Shown here: piece by piece, positions 54,147 through 63,394 of the stretch | Position numbering within the stretch: the first letter of the stretch is position 1 | Layout of the letters: each line of letters opens with the position of its first letter | NCBI GenBank assembly: GCA_003258405.1 | Contig: QKPN01000009.1 | Span: forward strand, 1 to 64,000 | DNA length: 64,000 nucleotides | Source: Rhodobacteraceae bacterium DSL-40 | Lineage (GTDB): Bacteria > Pseudomonadota > Alphaproteobacteria > Rhodobacterales > Rhodobacteraceae | Direction of reading: 5' to 3' | Translations under genes and position numbers: made by a program | Notes under the pieces: model-generated | What the model saw: the letters and a program-made list of their open reading frames with translations, nothing else | Database searches by the model: none | Told to the model about the DNA's origin: nothing

Positions 54147-54326
54147 TTGGCCCTGTTCGAGATTGCCACGTTCAAGGCCTTCGCGAGCGTCCTCATCGCC
54201 GCGCGCAAGCTCGGGACCGATCCGGTCTCGCTCGACGGAGCCAAGGCGCTTGCCGATCTCGCGGAAAATGGCAAAACGCTCGCTGCTGCGCTGCGCGACG
54301 CGGGTCTTGCCCCCCCTCGCGCGTGA
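54147..54326 (+). CDS. N-terminal part of the TPR protein in another frame (59 aa)
   Basis: A TTG start at 54147, preceded by GGGGGAG, encodes LALFEIATFKAFASVLIAAR and then KLGTDPVSLDGAKALADLAE, a protein-like amphipathic sequence with normal codon use. It stops at 54324-54326, right after a run of seven Cs (54310-54316). Removing one C would fuse it in frame to the TPR protein (GLAP-LARDMALAAAQ). It is therefore probably the real N-terminus of the next gene, cut by a frameshift, a sequencing error or a slippage site. Confidence 0.6.
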   Translation: MALFEIATFKAFASVLIAARKLGTDPVSLDGAKALADLAENGKTLAAALRDAGLAPPRA

Positions 54327-54327
54327 C

Positions 54328-56229
54328 ATGGCCTTGGCCGCGGCTCAGGCCGAGCGGATGACCCATCCCGGCCCGGCGCTCGAGGATGCCAAGGCGATCT
54401 TCTGGCAGGTGGCGCCCGAGGCCTTCGCCGACGCGTCCATCTTCGCGGCGGTGGCGCTCGACGCCGCCGCTGTCACCGAGGCCATGGTTCGCGCCATCAA
54501 GGCCTCGGAGCAGAAGAAGGACTTCGAGGCCCACCCCCTCGCGGAACCCTATTTCCGAGAGGTTACCCGCCTCACCCTCGGCCGGATGCTCGCCGACGCC
54601 GACTACATTGCCAGCATCACCCCCGTCCTCTGGCGCGAGAGCCTGCGACGGCAGGGCGTGGCGCTGAATCTTCTCACCCGGATCGATGAAGCGACGCGCC
54701 GAACCGAGACCAGGATCGAGGCAGTGGAGGCGCGTTATGCCGAATTGACCTCACGGCTCGAGGCCTCTGGGGCGGCGAATGCCGCACTGGAGAGCGGCGT
54801 CTCAAGGGAGGCTCTGCTTCGCCTGGTTCGTCCGATCGCGGCAGACATCGACGATATCCCGCAAGCAATGATCGAACTCACCCGCGCGGTGGACATCGCA
54901 CGGAAGGTTCAGGAAGAGGGGCGGCATGGCTCCAATCTGGGTGATTTCGTCGACGAGGTTCTTCGCAGATCCGCAGCCCTGTCGGCCAGGGGCCGGCATG
55001 AGGCCGCCATCTCGGAACTGGACGATGCACTCGAACGCGAGGAAGCGGAGTCGATGGCGCGCAAGCTCCGGCTGCTCTCGCGCTCGATCGACGAGCACCT
55101 GCTCCTACGCGATGCGGCGGGCGCCGCCCGCCAGATCGTCCGGCGCGTGACCCTGGAAACCCCTATCCCGAGGCAGGTCTTTTCTGCGCTGCGGCGTGAA
55201 AGGGAGGTTTGGTATGGACTCGGCCGCGACAAGGGGGCGCGTCTTGACATCGAAGTCGCCGCTGCGCTGGCGCGAGCTTGCGTGGAGCATGCCCTCAGCC
55301 CCGGCGAGCAGCTAATTGCGCTCAACGATCTTGGTGGCAGCTTGGCAACCTTGGGTGAACGCGAAAGCGGAGCGGTGCATCTGGAAGAGGCCCTGGGTGT
55401 GTTTCGGGCGTTGGAGGCACAGACGAAGACACTACCGCCAGCCGAACAGGCGAGGACGCAGCACAACCTCGGCATTGTGCTCGCCCTTCTCGGTACGCGT
55501 GAGACCTCCACGGCAAGGCTTAAGGACGCTCTGTCGGCCTTTTGTCTTGCGTTGAAGATGATAAGTCGGATGCGTGCGCCACGTGAATGGGCGAGGACGC
55601 TCGGCACCTTCGGAAATGTGCTCCGTACTTGGGGCGAGCGGGAGGTTGGAACGCAACGCCTTAAGAAGGCGGTGCAATCCCATCGCATGGCGTTGGTCTT
55701 GCGAGCACGGGAACGCAATCAGATGCCGCTTGATTGGGCTATGACACAGAACAATCTAGGCAATGCTCTTGCCAGCTTGGGTAAGCGCGAGCCGGGTAAT
55801 GAACATCTGGAGAAGGCCGTATTGGCCTATCGCTCAGCGCTTGAGGAATGGACGCAGGATAGCACTCCTCATGAGTGGGCATTGGCTCGAAAGAACCTCG
55901 GCAGCGCACTCGCAACCATTGGTACCCGAGAGCCCGGAACTGCGCACTTAGACGAGGCGGTGTCGGCATACGAAGATGCATTGAAAGTGTGGACTTGGAA
56001 CGAGGCCCCATTGCATCGGGCCAATGCGCTTGGAGACCAGGGTTTGGCAAAACTCAAAATCGCCGAACGCAACGATGATGTTGAACTGGCGCGTGAAGCG
56101 CTATTCCAGATGCAGGAGGCCGCACGTGCTCTCCGAGCTGGTGGCCACCTGCAATGGGCGCTGGACATTGAGAGTAATATTCCTTCCCCCCAGACCATCG
56201 TCGAAAGCCTCTCGCGCCCGCCGGCCTAG
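54328..56229 (+). CDS. Large TPR-repeat protein (frameshifted 5' end)
   Basis: A 633-aa cytoplasmic protein from the ATG at 54328. The N-terminal 200 residues are helical and Ala/Glu-rich with a coiled coil (RRTETRIEAVEARYAELTSR). The C-terminal half has TPR units of about 50 residues, such as WAMTQNNLGNALASLGKREP and WALARKNLGSALATIGTREP. Similar TPR arrays in Rhodobacterales follow effector-like N-terminal domains. The last third has noticeably lower GC than the N-terminus, which suggests a mosaic origin. Its function may be protein binding or signalling; nothing catalytic is visible. Confidence 0.75.
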   Translation: MALAAAQAERMTHPGPALEDAKAIFWQVAPEAFADASIFAAVALDAAAVTEAMVRAIKASEQKKDFEAHPLAEPYFREVTRLTLGRMLADADYIASITPVLWRESLRRQGVALNLLTRIDEATRRTETRIEAVEARYAELTSRLEASGAANAALESGVSREALLRLVRPIAADIDDIPQAMIELTRAVDIARKVQEEGRHGSNLGDFVDEVLRRSAALSARGRHEAAISELDDALEREEAESMARKLRLLSRSIDEHLLLRDAAGAARQIVRRVTLETPIPRQVFSALRREREVWYGLGRDKGARLDIEVAAALARACVEHALSPGEQLIALNDLGGSLATLGERESGAVHLEEALGVFRALEAQTKTLPPAEQARTQHNLGIVLALLGTRETSTARLKDALSAFCLALKMISRMRAPREWARTLGTFGNVLRTWGEREVGTQRLKKAVQSHRMALVLRARERNQMPLDWAMTQNNLGNALASLGKREPGNEHLEKAVLAYRSALEEWTQDSTPHEWALARKNLGSALATIGTREPGTAHLDEAVSAYEDALKVWTWNEAPLHRANALGDQGLAKLKIAERNDDVELAREALFQMQEAARALRAGGHLQWALDIESNIPSPQTIVESLSRPPA

Positions 56230-56503
56230 GCATCGCCGCCGCCCGGTCCTGCGCATCCGTTCTGCGGCGAGGGAAGCGCCCGACACTGGGCGCGCGCTTG
56301 CGCCTTCCCGGGGGCGGGGGAGAGTGTTGTCTAGGCTGGGCGCCCGGGCGCAAGAGACGCGCCGGACACGCGACAGGGTTGACAGTGCGCCGGCGAAACG
56401 GGGTGTTCCCGCCCGCTAACCGAAGGAACCCCGAAAATATCAACGGAATAACCCGCTGAGTCACAGTAAAAGCTCTGTCTTTACCGATAAAACACTCTGC
56501 CGG

Positions 56504-58504
56504 TCAGAGGTCGAGATCCTCGGCGAACCGGGCGTTTTCCTGGATGTACTGAAAGCGCAGCTCCGGCTTCTTGCCCATAAGCCGCTCCACCAGCCCGGCC
56601 GTATCGTCGCTGCCGTCCTCGTCGTCGGGCAGGTTCACGGTCACCCGGATGAGCGTCCGGCTCTTCGGGCTCATCGTGGTTTCCTTGAGCTGGGCCGGCA
56701 TCATCTCGCCGAGACCCTTGAAGCGCGACACCTCGATCTTGCCCCGCCCGCCGAGGCCCTTTTCGATGAGCGCGTCCTTCTCCGCATCGGTCTGGGCATA
56801 GACCGAGCGCGCGCCCTGGGTCAGCCGGTAGAGCGGCGGCGCGGCGAGGAAGAGGTGGCCGTGGTCGATCAGCGCCCGCATCTGGGTGAAGAAGAAGGTC
56901 ATCAGCAGCGAGGCGATATGGGCGCCGTCCACATCGGCGTCCGTCATGATGATGATCTTCTCGTAGCGCAGGTCGGCGACGTTGAAGCGCGACCCGGTTT
57001 GCACCCCCATCGCCTGGCAGAGATCCTGCAGCTCCTGGTTCGCCATCATCTTCGAAGAGGCCGCGCCCAGCACGTTGAGGATCTTGCCCCGCAGGGGCAG
57101 CACCGCCTGGGTCTTGCGATCCCGTGCCTGCTTCGCCGAGCCGCCCGCGCTGTCGCCCTCGACGAGAAAGAGCTCCGAGCCGTCCTTTGTGGCGCCCGAG
57201 CAATCCGCGAGCTTGCCAGGCAGGCGCAGTTTCTTGACTGCAGTCTTTCGCTGCGTCTCCTTCTCCGCGCGGCGTTTCGCCCGCTCCTCGGCCTTGAGCA
57301 CCAGATAGTCGAGGATGGCGCCGGCGGTCTTTGTGTCCGCCGCCAGCCAGTTGTCGAACCGGTCCCGCACCGCGCCCTCGACGAGCCGCGCGGCCTCCTG
57401 CGTCGCGAGCCGGTCCTTGGTCTGGCCGACGAATTCGGGCTCGGCGATGAAGACCGATATCATTGCCGAGCCCCCGGCCATGATGTCGTCGCGGGTGATC
57501 TGCGCCGCCTTGCGGTTGTTGGTGAGCTCCCCGTAGGCCTTGATGCCCTTCAGCAGCGCCGACCAGAAGCCCTGCTCATGCGTGCCCCCCTCGGGCGTGG
57601 GAACGGTGTTGCAGTAGGAGGAGACGAAGGCGTCGCGCTGTGGTGTCCAGTTGATTGCCCATTCGACCGATCCGACCGCACCCGCTCCGTAGCGCTCGGC
57701 AAATTCGACCTTGCCGGCGAAAGCGGTGTCGGCATAGCACTGCGCCCCCTCGAGCCGTTCGGCAAGATAGTCGGCGAGACCGCCAGGGAAATGGAAGGTC
57801 GCCTGCTCCGGCGTGTCGTCCTTCGGTCCGATGCAGGCGGGATCGCATTTCCAGCGGATCTCGACGCCCGAGAAGAGATAGGCCTTGGACCTCACCATCT
57901 TCAGGAGACGCCCCGGCTTGAAGCGGGCCTCCGTCCCGAAGATCTCGGCATCGGGATGGAAGGTCACGCTTGTACCGCGCCGGTTCGGCGTCGCCCCGAG
58001 ATTTGCGATCGGCCCCTGCGGGATGCCGCGGCTGAATTCCTGCCGATAGAGCTGCCGACCCCGCGCGACCTCGACGACCACAAGGTCCGAGAGCGCGTTC
58101 ACCACCGAGATGCCGACTCCGTGAAGGCCGCCGCTGGTCTGGTAGGCCTTGCCGGAGAACTTGCCGCCCGCATGCAGCGTGCAGAGGATCACCTCGAGCG
58201 CGGAGCGGTCCGGGAAGCGCGGATGCGGATCGACCGGTATGCCGCGGCCGTTGTCGCGGATCGTGACGCTGTAGTCCGCATGCAGCTCCACCTCGATCCG
58301 GTTCGCATGCCCGGCGACAGCCTCGTCCATCGAGTTGTCGAGAACTTCGGCCACGAGATGATGCAGCGCCCGTTCGTCGGTGCCGCCGATATACATCCCT
58401 GGCCGCTTGCGGACGGGCTCAAGCCCCTCGAGCACCTCGATGGCGGATGCGTCATAGGCCTGCGACGCGGAATCCTCGCCGAAGAGATCGGAGGCATGGA
58501 CCAT
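56504..58504 (-). CDS. parE: DNA topoisomerase IV subunit B
   Basis: A 666-aa ATPase subunit of topoisomerase IV, which decatenates daughter chromosomes with ParC. The GHKL ATPase domain has VLDNSMDEAVAGHA and GRGIPVD, and LHGVGISVVNALS closes the lid region. The transducer domain and then the TOPRIM domain follow with LFLVEGDSAGGSAKQARDRK and IIIMTDADVDGAHI, and the C-terminal GLGEMMPAQLKETTM is conserved. ParE is preferred over GyrB because it is short and lacks the long GyrB insert. The ATG at 58504 follows a GGAAAGAGGG site. Confidence 0.92.
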   Translation of the reverse strand: MVHASDLFGEDSASQAYDASAIEVLEGLEPVRKRPGMYIGGTDERALHHLVAEVLDNSMDEAVAGHANRIEVELHADYSVTIRDNGRGIPVDPHPRFPDRSALEVILCTLHAGGKFSGKAYQTSGGLHGVGISVVNALSDLVVVEVARGRQLYRQEFSRGIPQGPIANLGATPNRRGTSVTFHPDAEIFGTEARFKPGRLLKMVRSKAYLFSGVEIRWKCDPACIGPKDDTPEQATFHFPGGLADYLAERLEGAQCYADTAFAGKVEFAERYGAGAVGSVEWAINWTPQRDAFVSSYCNTVPTPEGGTHEQGFWSALLKGIKAYGELTNNRKAAQITRDDIMAGGSAMISVFIAEPEFVGQTKDRLATQEAARLVEGAVRDRFDNWLAADTKTAGAILDYLVLKAEERAKRRAEKETQRKTAVKKLRLPGKLADCSGATKDGSELFLVEGDSAGGSAKQARDRKTQAVLPLRGKILNVLGAASSKMMANQELQDLCQAMGVQTGSRFNVADLRYEKIIIMTDADVDGAHIASLLMTFFFTQMRALIDHGHLFLAAPPLYRLTQGARSVYAQTDAEKDALIEKGLGGRGKIEVSRFKGLGEMMPAQLKETTMSPKSRTLIRVTVNLPDDEDGSDDTAGLVERLMGKKPELRFQYIQENARFAEDLDL

Positions 58505-58660
58505 GCGGACCCTCTTTCCTGTGATTTTCGGGCAGCCATTGATAGCTGCGCTCTGCTCCCGCAAACCTATATCTTGTTTGGAGGCAGGCGCAAATAGCCA
58601 TGACGGCGGCAAAGGCCCCAGACCTTGCCGCCGCGCTCTCAGATCCCGGGGCAGTCCGCC

Positions 58661-59017
58661 TCAGCGGTAGACCGGCCGTCCGTACTGATCGTAGCCGACG
58701 AGAACAGGGGTATGCGTCTGGCCGTAGCCCTGTGGCTGGCGGTAGGCGTTGGGCTGGCACTCCTGCCGGGTGGCGCCGATTGCTGCGCCGAGACCCGCTC
58801 CCGCGGCCGTGGCGACATCCTTGCCGGAGCCCTTGCCGAACTGGTTCCCCGCGAGGCCGCCAATCACCGCGCCGCCGAGCACGCCTGCGCCGCAGTTGAT
58901 GTTACGTGCGCTCGGACCCTGGCTCTGACCCTGATTGTACGAGGTGCCGCCATAGGGCGAGGCCGTGCTGCAGGCGCCGAGACCCAGCGCTGCAATGATG
59001 AGTGCGGTTCGATACAT
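58661..59017 (-). CDS. Lipoprotein with glycine-zipper domain
   Basis: A 118-aa predicted outer-membrane lipoprotein. The lipobox is LGAC (Cys16), after a short signal peptide. GAGVLGGAVIGGLAGNQFGK and the following Gly-rich helix form a glycine-zipper 2TM motif, as in SlyB and rickettsial 17-kDa antigen. A Gln/Tyr/Gly-rich tail ends in GYDQYGRPVYR. GGGAGAAGG precedes the ATG at 59017. It probably stabilises the envelope. Confidence 0.85.
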   Translation of the reverse strand: MYRTALIIAALGLGACSTASPYGGTSYNQGQSQGPSARNINCGAGVLGGAVIGGLAGNQFGKGSGKDVATAAGAGLGAAIGATRQECQPNAYRQPQGYGQTHTPVLVGYDQYGRPVYR

Positions 59018-59134
59018 GTTACCTTCTCCCTTGACCCGTCGGGCCATTCCCGCCGGACAACGCGGGTCGGAGAAAAGCGTTCCGGGCTGTCCGGGCCGCG
59101 GGCGGGAACCCGCCGCGGTGCGGACAATCGGGGA

Positions 59135-61033
59135 TCAACGCATCCAGAGCCGGGCGTAGGGCGGAAGCGGGATCACGCCGCCCGCGTCGCCGACGGGCGC
59201 ATCGGAGAGCATGTCCCGGAGGTTGCGCGCGCCCTGCTGCACGGCCCAGCTCGCCGGGATTGCCGTCCAGGTTTCGGTAAAGTTGAAGACGCAGACGACA
59301 CTGCCGGTCGGGGCACGGCGGGCAAAGACGAAGAGCGCGGCATTGCCGGTCTGGAGCACTTCGGTTGCGTTGCCGGCATGGAGCTCCGGCACCGCGGCGC
59401 GGCGGGCAAAGATCCGACGCAGCCCGGCGAGCACCTGCCCGGCGGCGGCGTCCGTGCCGGCTTCGGCCCGCGCAACCCGGTCCCAGTCCATGCGCGGGCG
59501 GTGAAGCCAGCGGCTGTCATGAGCGTGATCGGGCACGGAATGGTAGCCATAATCGTTGAGGAGCGCGATCTCGTCGCCCATGTAGACGAGGGGAATACCG
59601 CCATAGCTTGCGATGAGCGCGTGCCCCATCAGGATGCGGTCGATTGCGCGCGCGATGGCGGTTGGGTCCGCTCCGGCCTCGGCCTTCTCGAGCCCCGCGA
59701 GCGAGGCGCAGGTGCCGCTGATCCGCTTGTCGCCGGTCTCGGGATTGAACTGGAACGGCTCGCCTTTGGCGAAGGATCCGGGAAAATCGCCCTCGTAGAA
59801 GTCCGAGAGGAAGGTCCGGTGCATCGGCCCGTTCAGCCCGACCGCCGCTGCGTCCTCGTCCGTCACCGCCCAGCCGATATCGTCATGGCAGCGCAGATAG
59901 GTCGCGTAGGTTGCATTGGTCAGCGTCGGCGGAAAATGCGTGCCGAGCACATGGGTCATGAGTTGGGTGTCGCGCGCCGCGAGCGCCGACCAGAACTGCA
60001 CCATCAGCGAATTGTGATAGGCGAGGTTGCCTTCCTTGCCGTCATGCTCGCCCCGGCCGAGATAGGGCAGCATCTCGGCGGGGCTCACGATCGCTTCCTC
60101 GAGATGGATCACCGCGGGGGCCACGATCCGGCAGGCCGCGCGCAGCGCCTGCAGCAGCATGTGGCATTCGGGCTCGGACTGGCAGCGGGTGCCCATCCGC
60201 TTCCAGATGAAGGCCACTGCATCGAGCCGCAGGATCTCGACACCGCGGTTGGCGAGAAACAGCATGACGCGCGTCATCTCGAGGAAGATCTGCGGGTTGG
60301 CCCAGTTGAGATCCCACTGGTGTTCGTTGAAGGTGGTCCAGACCCAGCGCTCGAAGTCCGCATACCAGGTGAAATTGCCCGGCGCGTTGTCCGGGAAGAC
60401 CTCGAGCAGGGTCTTCTCGTAGCGGCCGGGCAGGTCATGGTCCTCGAACATCAGGTAGTAGTCGCGATAAGCCGGATCGCCCGCCCGCGCCTTCTCCGCC
60501 CAGGCGTGTTCCTTGGCGGTATGGTTGATGACGAAATCGACGCAGACGCTGATGCCGCGCGCCCGACAGGCCGCGGTCACCGCCTCGAAATCGGCCATGG
60601 TGCCGTAGGCGGGGTTGATGGCGCGATAGTCCATCACCGAATAGCCGCCGTCGCTGTCGCCAGGGCGAGGCTTCAGACAGGGCATGAAATGCACATAGGT
60701 GACGCCGAGGCTCTTGAGGTAGTCGAGCCGCTCGGCCACGCCCTTGAGATTGTCCGCGAAACGGTCGATGTAGAGCGCATATCCGGTCATGCCGGGGCGC
60801 TGGAACCAGTCGGGCTCGAGATCGCGTCGGAGATCGAGGAGCTTCAGATCCGCAGGCCTCTCGCGCCAGGCCTCCCTCAGGCTATCGTCGAGGGCCACGC
60901 GAAATGTCTCGAAGTCGGGATGCGCGCCGTAGAGACGCTCCAGCATGCTCCAGAGATCGTCATGGCTCCGCGCATAGCGCAACTCGAAAAGAGTGTCGTC
61001 CGAAACCGTGCCGCAATCCGAGGCTGCTGCCAT
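59135..61033 (-). CDS. Amylosucrase-type GH13 alpha-glucan enzyme
   Basis: A 632-aa GH13 enzyme of the amylosucrase group, which transfers glucosyl units from sucrose to glucan, or hydrolyses sucrose. The TIM-barrel regions are visible: VCVDFVINHTAKEH, GVEILRLDAVAFIWKRMG with the nucleophile Asp, VIHLEEAIVSP with the acid Glu, and LRCHDDIGWAV with the third Asp. The N-terminal helical domain (residues 1-90) is typical. The ATG at 61033 has an AAGGGGGGGAAG site; an ATG at 61063 does not. It would act in storage polysaccharide or sucrose metabolism. Confidence 0.85.
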   Translation of the reverse strand: MAAASDCGTVSDDTLFELRYARSHDDLWSMLERLYGAHPDFETFRVALDDSLREAWRERPADLKLLDLRRDLEPDWFQRPGMTGYALYIDRFADNLKGVAERLDYLKSLGVTYVHFMPCLKPRPGDSDGGYSVMDYRAINPAYGTMADFEAVTAACRARGISVCVDFVINHTAKEHAWAEKARAGDPAYRDYYLMFEDHDLPGRYEKTLLEVFPDNAPGNFTWYADFERWVWTTFNEHQWDLNWANPQIFLEMTRVMLFLANRGVEILRLDAVAFIWKRMGTRCQSEPECHMLLQALRAACRIVAPAVIHLEEAIVSPAEMLPYLGRGEHDGKEGNLAYHNSLMVQFWSALAARDTQLMTHVLGTHFPPTLTNATYATYLRCHDDIGWAVTDEDAAAVGLNGPMHRTFLSDFYEGDFPGSFAKGEPFQFNPETGDKRISGTCASLAGLEKAEAGADPTAIARAIDRILMGHALIASYGGIPLVYMGDEIALLNDYGYHSVPDHAHDSRWLHRPRMDWDRVARAEAGTDAAAGQVLAGLRRIFARRAAVPELHAGNATEVLQTGNAALFVFARRAPTGSVVCVFNFTETWTAIPASWAVQQGARNLRDMLSDAPVGDAGGVIPLPPYARLWMR

Positions 61034-61194
61034 GGCGTCTTCCCCCCCTTGGTCCTGTCGCATCCGGGTCGTGCAAGGCTGCCCGGGTGTCGCAGGCCGC
61101 CGGCGGCGGCCCGCTACAGAAAGTCACATTCCGGCCCCCGGTTTCAATGGCCTTCCGCATCTCCCCGGGGCCCAATTCTCCCGGTGGCCGCACG

Positions 61195-61212
61195 GCACCC
61201 CCCGGGGGGTGC
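61195..61212. promoter_or_regulatory. Perfect 18-bp palindrome between amylosucrase and sirtuin genes
   Basis: GCACCCCCC is followed directly by GGGGGGTGC, a perfect inverted repeat in the divergent intergenic region, 162 bp from the amylosucrase start and 95 bp from the sirtuin start. It could be an operator for a dimeric regulator or only a hairpin. Confidence 0.35.
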
Positions 61213-61306
61213 GGCCTTGACGCGGCGTGTCCGCGCGCGCTCAATCCGGGCGGAGAAGAAGAAGGAGAGCTGCATGAAGGCGGCGGCATGACAGGAGGGG
61301 GCAGGC

Positions 61307-62011
61307 ATGCATGTATTCGTTCTGACGGGAGCAGGGATCTCGGCCGAAAGCGGGCTCGGCACGTTCCGCGACACCGACGGCGTCTGGGCGAAGTTCGATC
61401 CGATGAAGCTTGCGACGCCCGAGGCGTTCGCCCGCGACCCGCAGCATGTGCATGAATTCTACAACCACCGCCGCTGCGGACTGCTCGCCGCGGTCCCCAA
61501 TCCCGCCCATCAAGCGCTTGCCCGGCTCGAGCGCCAGCTTGTCGCCGAAGCGGGCGGCGTCTTTCTCTGCACCCAGAACATCGATGATCTGCACGAGCGC
61601 GCGGGCAGCCGCCATGTGCATCACATGCACGGCGAGCTGCTGAAATCGCTCTGCACCCGTTGCGGCGCGCGCGCCCCCTGCACGCACGATCTCTCGATCC
61701 TCGACACCTGCGCCTCCTGTGGCAGCCTCAACTGCCTCAGGCCCGATGTCGTCTGGTTCGGCGAAATGCCCTATGGCATGGAGGAGATCGAGGCAGCGCT
61801 CGAGGCGAGCGAGCTCTTCGTCTCGATCGGCACCTCGGGGGCGGTCTATCCAGCGGCGGGCTATGTCGAGCTCGCCCGCTCCCTCGGCATCGAGACCTTC
61901 GAGGTCAATCTCGCGCCGTCCGAGAATGCCCATGCCTTCGACCGCGCTCTCTATGGCCCCGCCACCGAGGCGGTGCCCGCCTTCGTCACGGAACTGCTCG
62001 AGGCGCGCTAG
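61307..62011 (+). CDS. cobB: NAD-dependent protein deacylase, sirtuin (CobB type)
   Basis: A 234-aa sirtuin that removes acyl groups from lysines with NAD. GAGISAESGLGTFRD is the NAD-binding start, TQNIDDLHERAG the next block and His108 (HMHGEL) the catalytic base. Zinc is held by Cys116, Cys119, Cys135 and Cys138. Tyr52 and Arg55 (YxxR) are the pair that lets class III sirtuins act on succinyl and malonyl lysines. GGAGGGGGC precedes the ATG. Confidence 0.92.
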   Translation: MHVFVLTGAGISAESGLGTFRDTDGVWAKFDPMKLATPEAFARDPQHVHEFYNHRRCGLLAAVPNPAHQALARLERQLVAEAGGVFLCTQNIDDLHERAGSRHVHHMHGELLKSLCTRCGARAPCTHDLSILDTCASCGSLNCLRPDVVWFGEMPYGMEEIEAALEASELFVSIGTSGAVYPAAGYVELARSLGIETFEVNLAPSENAHAFDRALYGPATEAVPAFVTELLEAR

Positions 62012-62108
62012 CGGCGGGCAGGGAGGGGCAGATGGCGTCTCCGATGGCATATGGTGTCCGGCAACGCGCGGAAATTACCCTCTTGCCCGGCTGCCGAAGG
62101 GGCAGGAG

Positions 62109-63308
62109 ATGACGGCGGCCGGTCGTCCCCGCGCGGTCATCGTCGCGGCACTCGGTGTCATCCAGATCTTTGCCTGGGGCAGCACCTATTACCTCATGGC
62201 GGTGATGGCAGGGCCGATGGCCGCCGACACCGGCTGGGGCACTGCCGCACTCTCGGCGGGGCTTTCGGCCGGGCTGCTGGTTGCGGGCCTCGCTGCGCCG
62301 GCCGCGGGCCGGCTCATACAGGCGACCGGCGGCCGGCCGGTGCTTGCGGGCGGCATGGTCCTGATCGCCGCGGGGCTCATGCTTCTGGCCGCTGCGCCGA
62401 ATCTTGCGGTCTATCTCGCCGCCTGGGCCGTTCTCGGCCTCGGCATGGCGGCCGGGCTCTACGATGCGGCCTTCTCGACCCTCGGCTGCCTCTTCGGCCG
62501 CGATGCCCGCGCCGCAATCACCCAGCTCACGCTCTGGGGCGGGTTCGCCAGCACGATCTGCTGGCCGATCTCGGCCTGGCTTGTCGAGGCTGCGGGGTGG
62601 CGCGGGGCGTGCCTTGCCTATGCCGCGCTCCATCTCTGTGTGACCCTGCCTGCGAGCCTCCTGCTGCTGCCGCGCCGACCGCCTGTGGCAGAGCCCGCCG
62701 CGCAGGGGCCTGAGGCTGGCAGCGGCCCGGCGCCTGACCTGGCCGGTCTTCGGGATCTGCGGTTCCTTTGCATCGTGGTTGCGGGTGTGACCCTCTCGAT
62801 GCTGGTGACGATCTGGTCGACCCATTTCGTGACGCTGCTGACCGCGGCCGGCCATTCGATCGCAGCGGCCATCGCGCTCGGCACGCTCATCGGCCCTTCA
62901 CAGGTCGCGGCCCGCGTGCTCGAGATGCTGGGGCGCGGCCGGCATCACCCGATCTGGACCATGGGGGCGGCCTCGGGTCTGGTGTTCCTGGGCTTTCTCG
63001 GGCTGAAACTGGGTATCCCGGCCTCGGCGGCCCTCGTCGCCTATGGAGCGGGCAACGGCCTTTTCTCGATTGCGCGCGGGGCGCTTCCGCTCACGCTCTT
63101 CGGGCCCGAGCGTTATGCGCAGACCATGGGCCGGCTCGCCCTGCCGATGCTGCTCGCGAGTGCCGCCGCGCCCTCGATCGGTGCCGCAGCCATTGCGCTC
63201 GTCGGTCCGGGCGGCACGCTGACCCTGCTCGCGAGCGCTGCCGCGCTCCCCTGCATTGCGACCCTCGTGCTCGCCCTCTCGCTCCGCGGCGGCGGCGAGA
63301 GGGCATGA
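62109..63308 (+). CDS. MFS transporter
   Basis: A 399-aa inner-membrane permease with twelve predicted helices. Family features are GVIQIFAWGSTYYLMAVMAG at helix 1 and SAGLSAGLLVAGLAAPAAGR in the helix 2-3 region, and GPSQVAARVLEMLGRGRHHP between helices 8 and 9. It resembles MFS proteins often found in arsenic resistance clusters (ArsJ/ArsK-like permeases), in agreement with the ArsR and permease genes that follow. The ATG at 62109 follows GGCAGGAG; earlier in-frame starts overlap the sirtuin gene. The substrate is not certain. Confidence 0.82.
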   Translation: MTAAGRPRAVIVAALGVIQIFAWGSTYYLMAVMAGPMAADTGWGTAALSAGLSAGLLVAGLAAPAAGRLIQATGGRPVLAGGMVLIAAGLMLLAAAPNLAVYLAAWAVLGLGMAAGLYDAAFSTLGCLFGRDARAAITQLTLWGGFASTICWPISAWLVEAAGWRGACLAYAALHLCVTLPASLLLLPRRPPVAEPAAQGPEAGSGPAPDLAGLRDLRFLCIVVAGVTLSMLVTIWSTHFVTLLTAAGHSIAAAIALGTLIGPSQVAARVLEMLGRGRHHPIWTMGAASGLVFLGFLGLKLGIPASAALVAYGAGNGLFSIARGALPLTLFGPERYAQTMGRLALPMLLASAAAPSIGAAAIALVGPGGTLTLLASAAALPCIATLVLALSLRGGGERA

Positions 63309-63363
63309 GCCTTCCCGGAAATGCTCGCGGGCATGATTGAGGTCAAGGCCGGCTGCGTCCGCT

Positions 63364-63381
63364 CATGCGCAGATGCGCATG
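63364..63381 (+). promoter_or_regulatory. Candidate ArsR operator
   Basis: CATGCGCA and TGCGCATG form a perfect 8-bp inverted repeat with a 2-base centre, ending 13 bp before the arsR ATG at 63395. ArsR-family repressors bind such sites beside their own genes. Binding here is an inference. Confidence 0.5.
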
Positions 63382-63394
63382 AAAGGAGCCCCCG

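Noticed and set aside
56855-58597. Long plus-strand frame opposite parE
   Set aside because: Shadow of the topoisomerase gene; no ribosome site or recognisable domain.
58625-61291. 888-codon plus-strand frame opposite the lipoprotein and amylosucrase genes
   Set aside because: It runs through two real minus-strand genes and their intergenic region and has a shadow-type composition.
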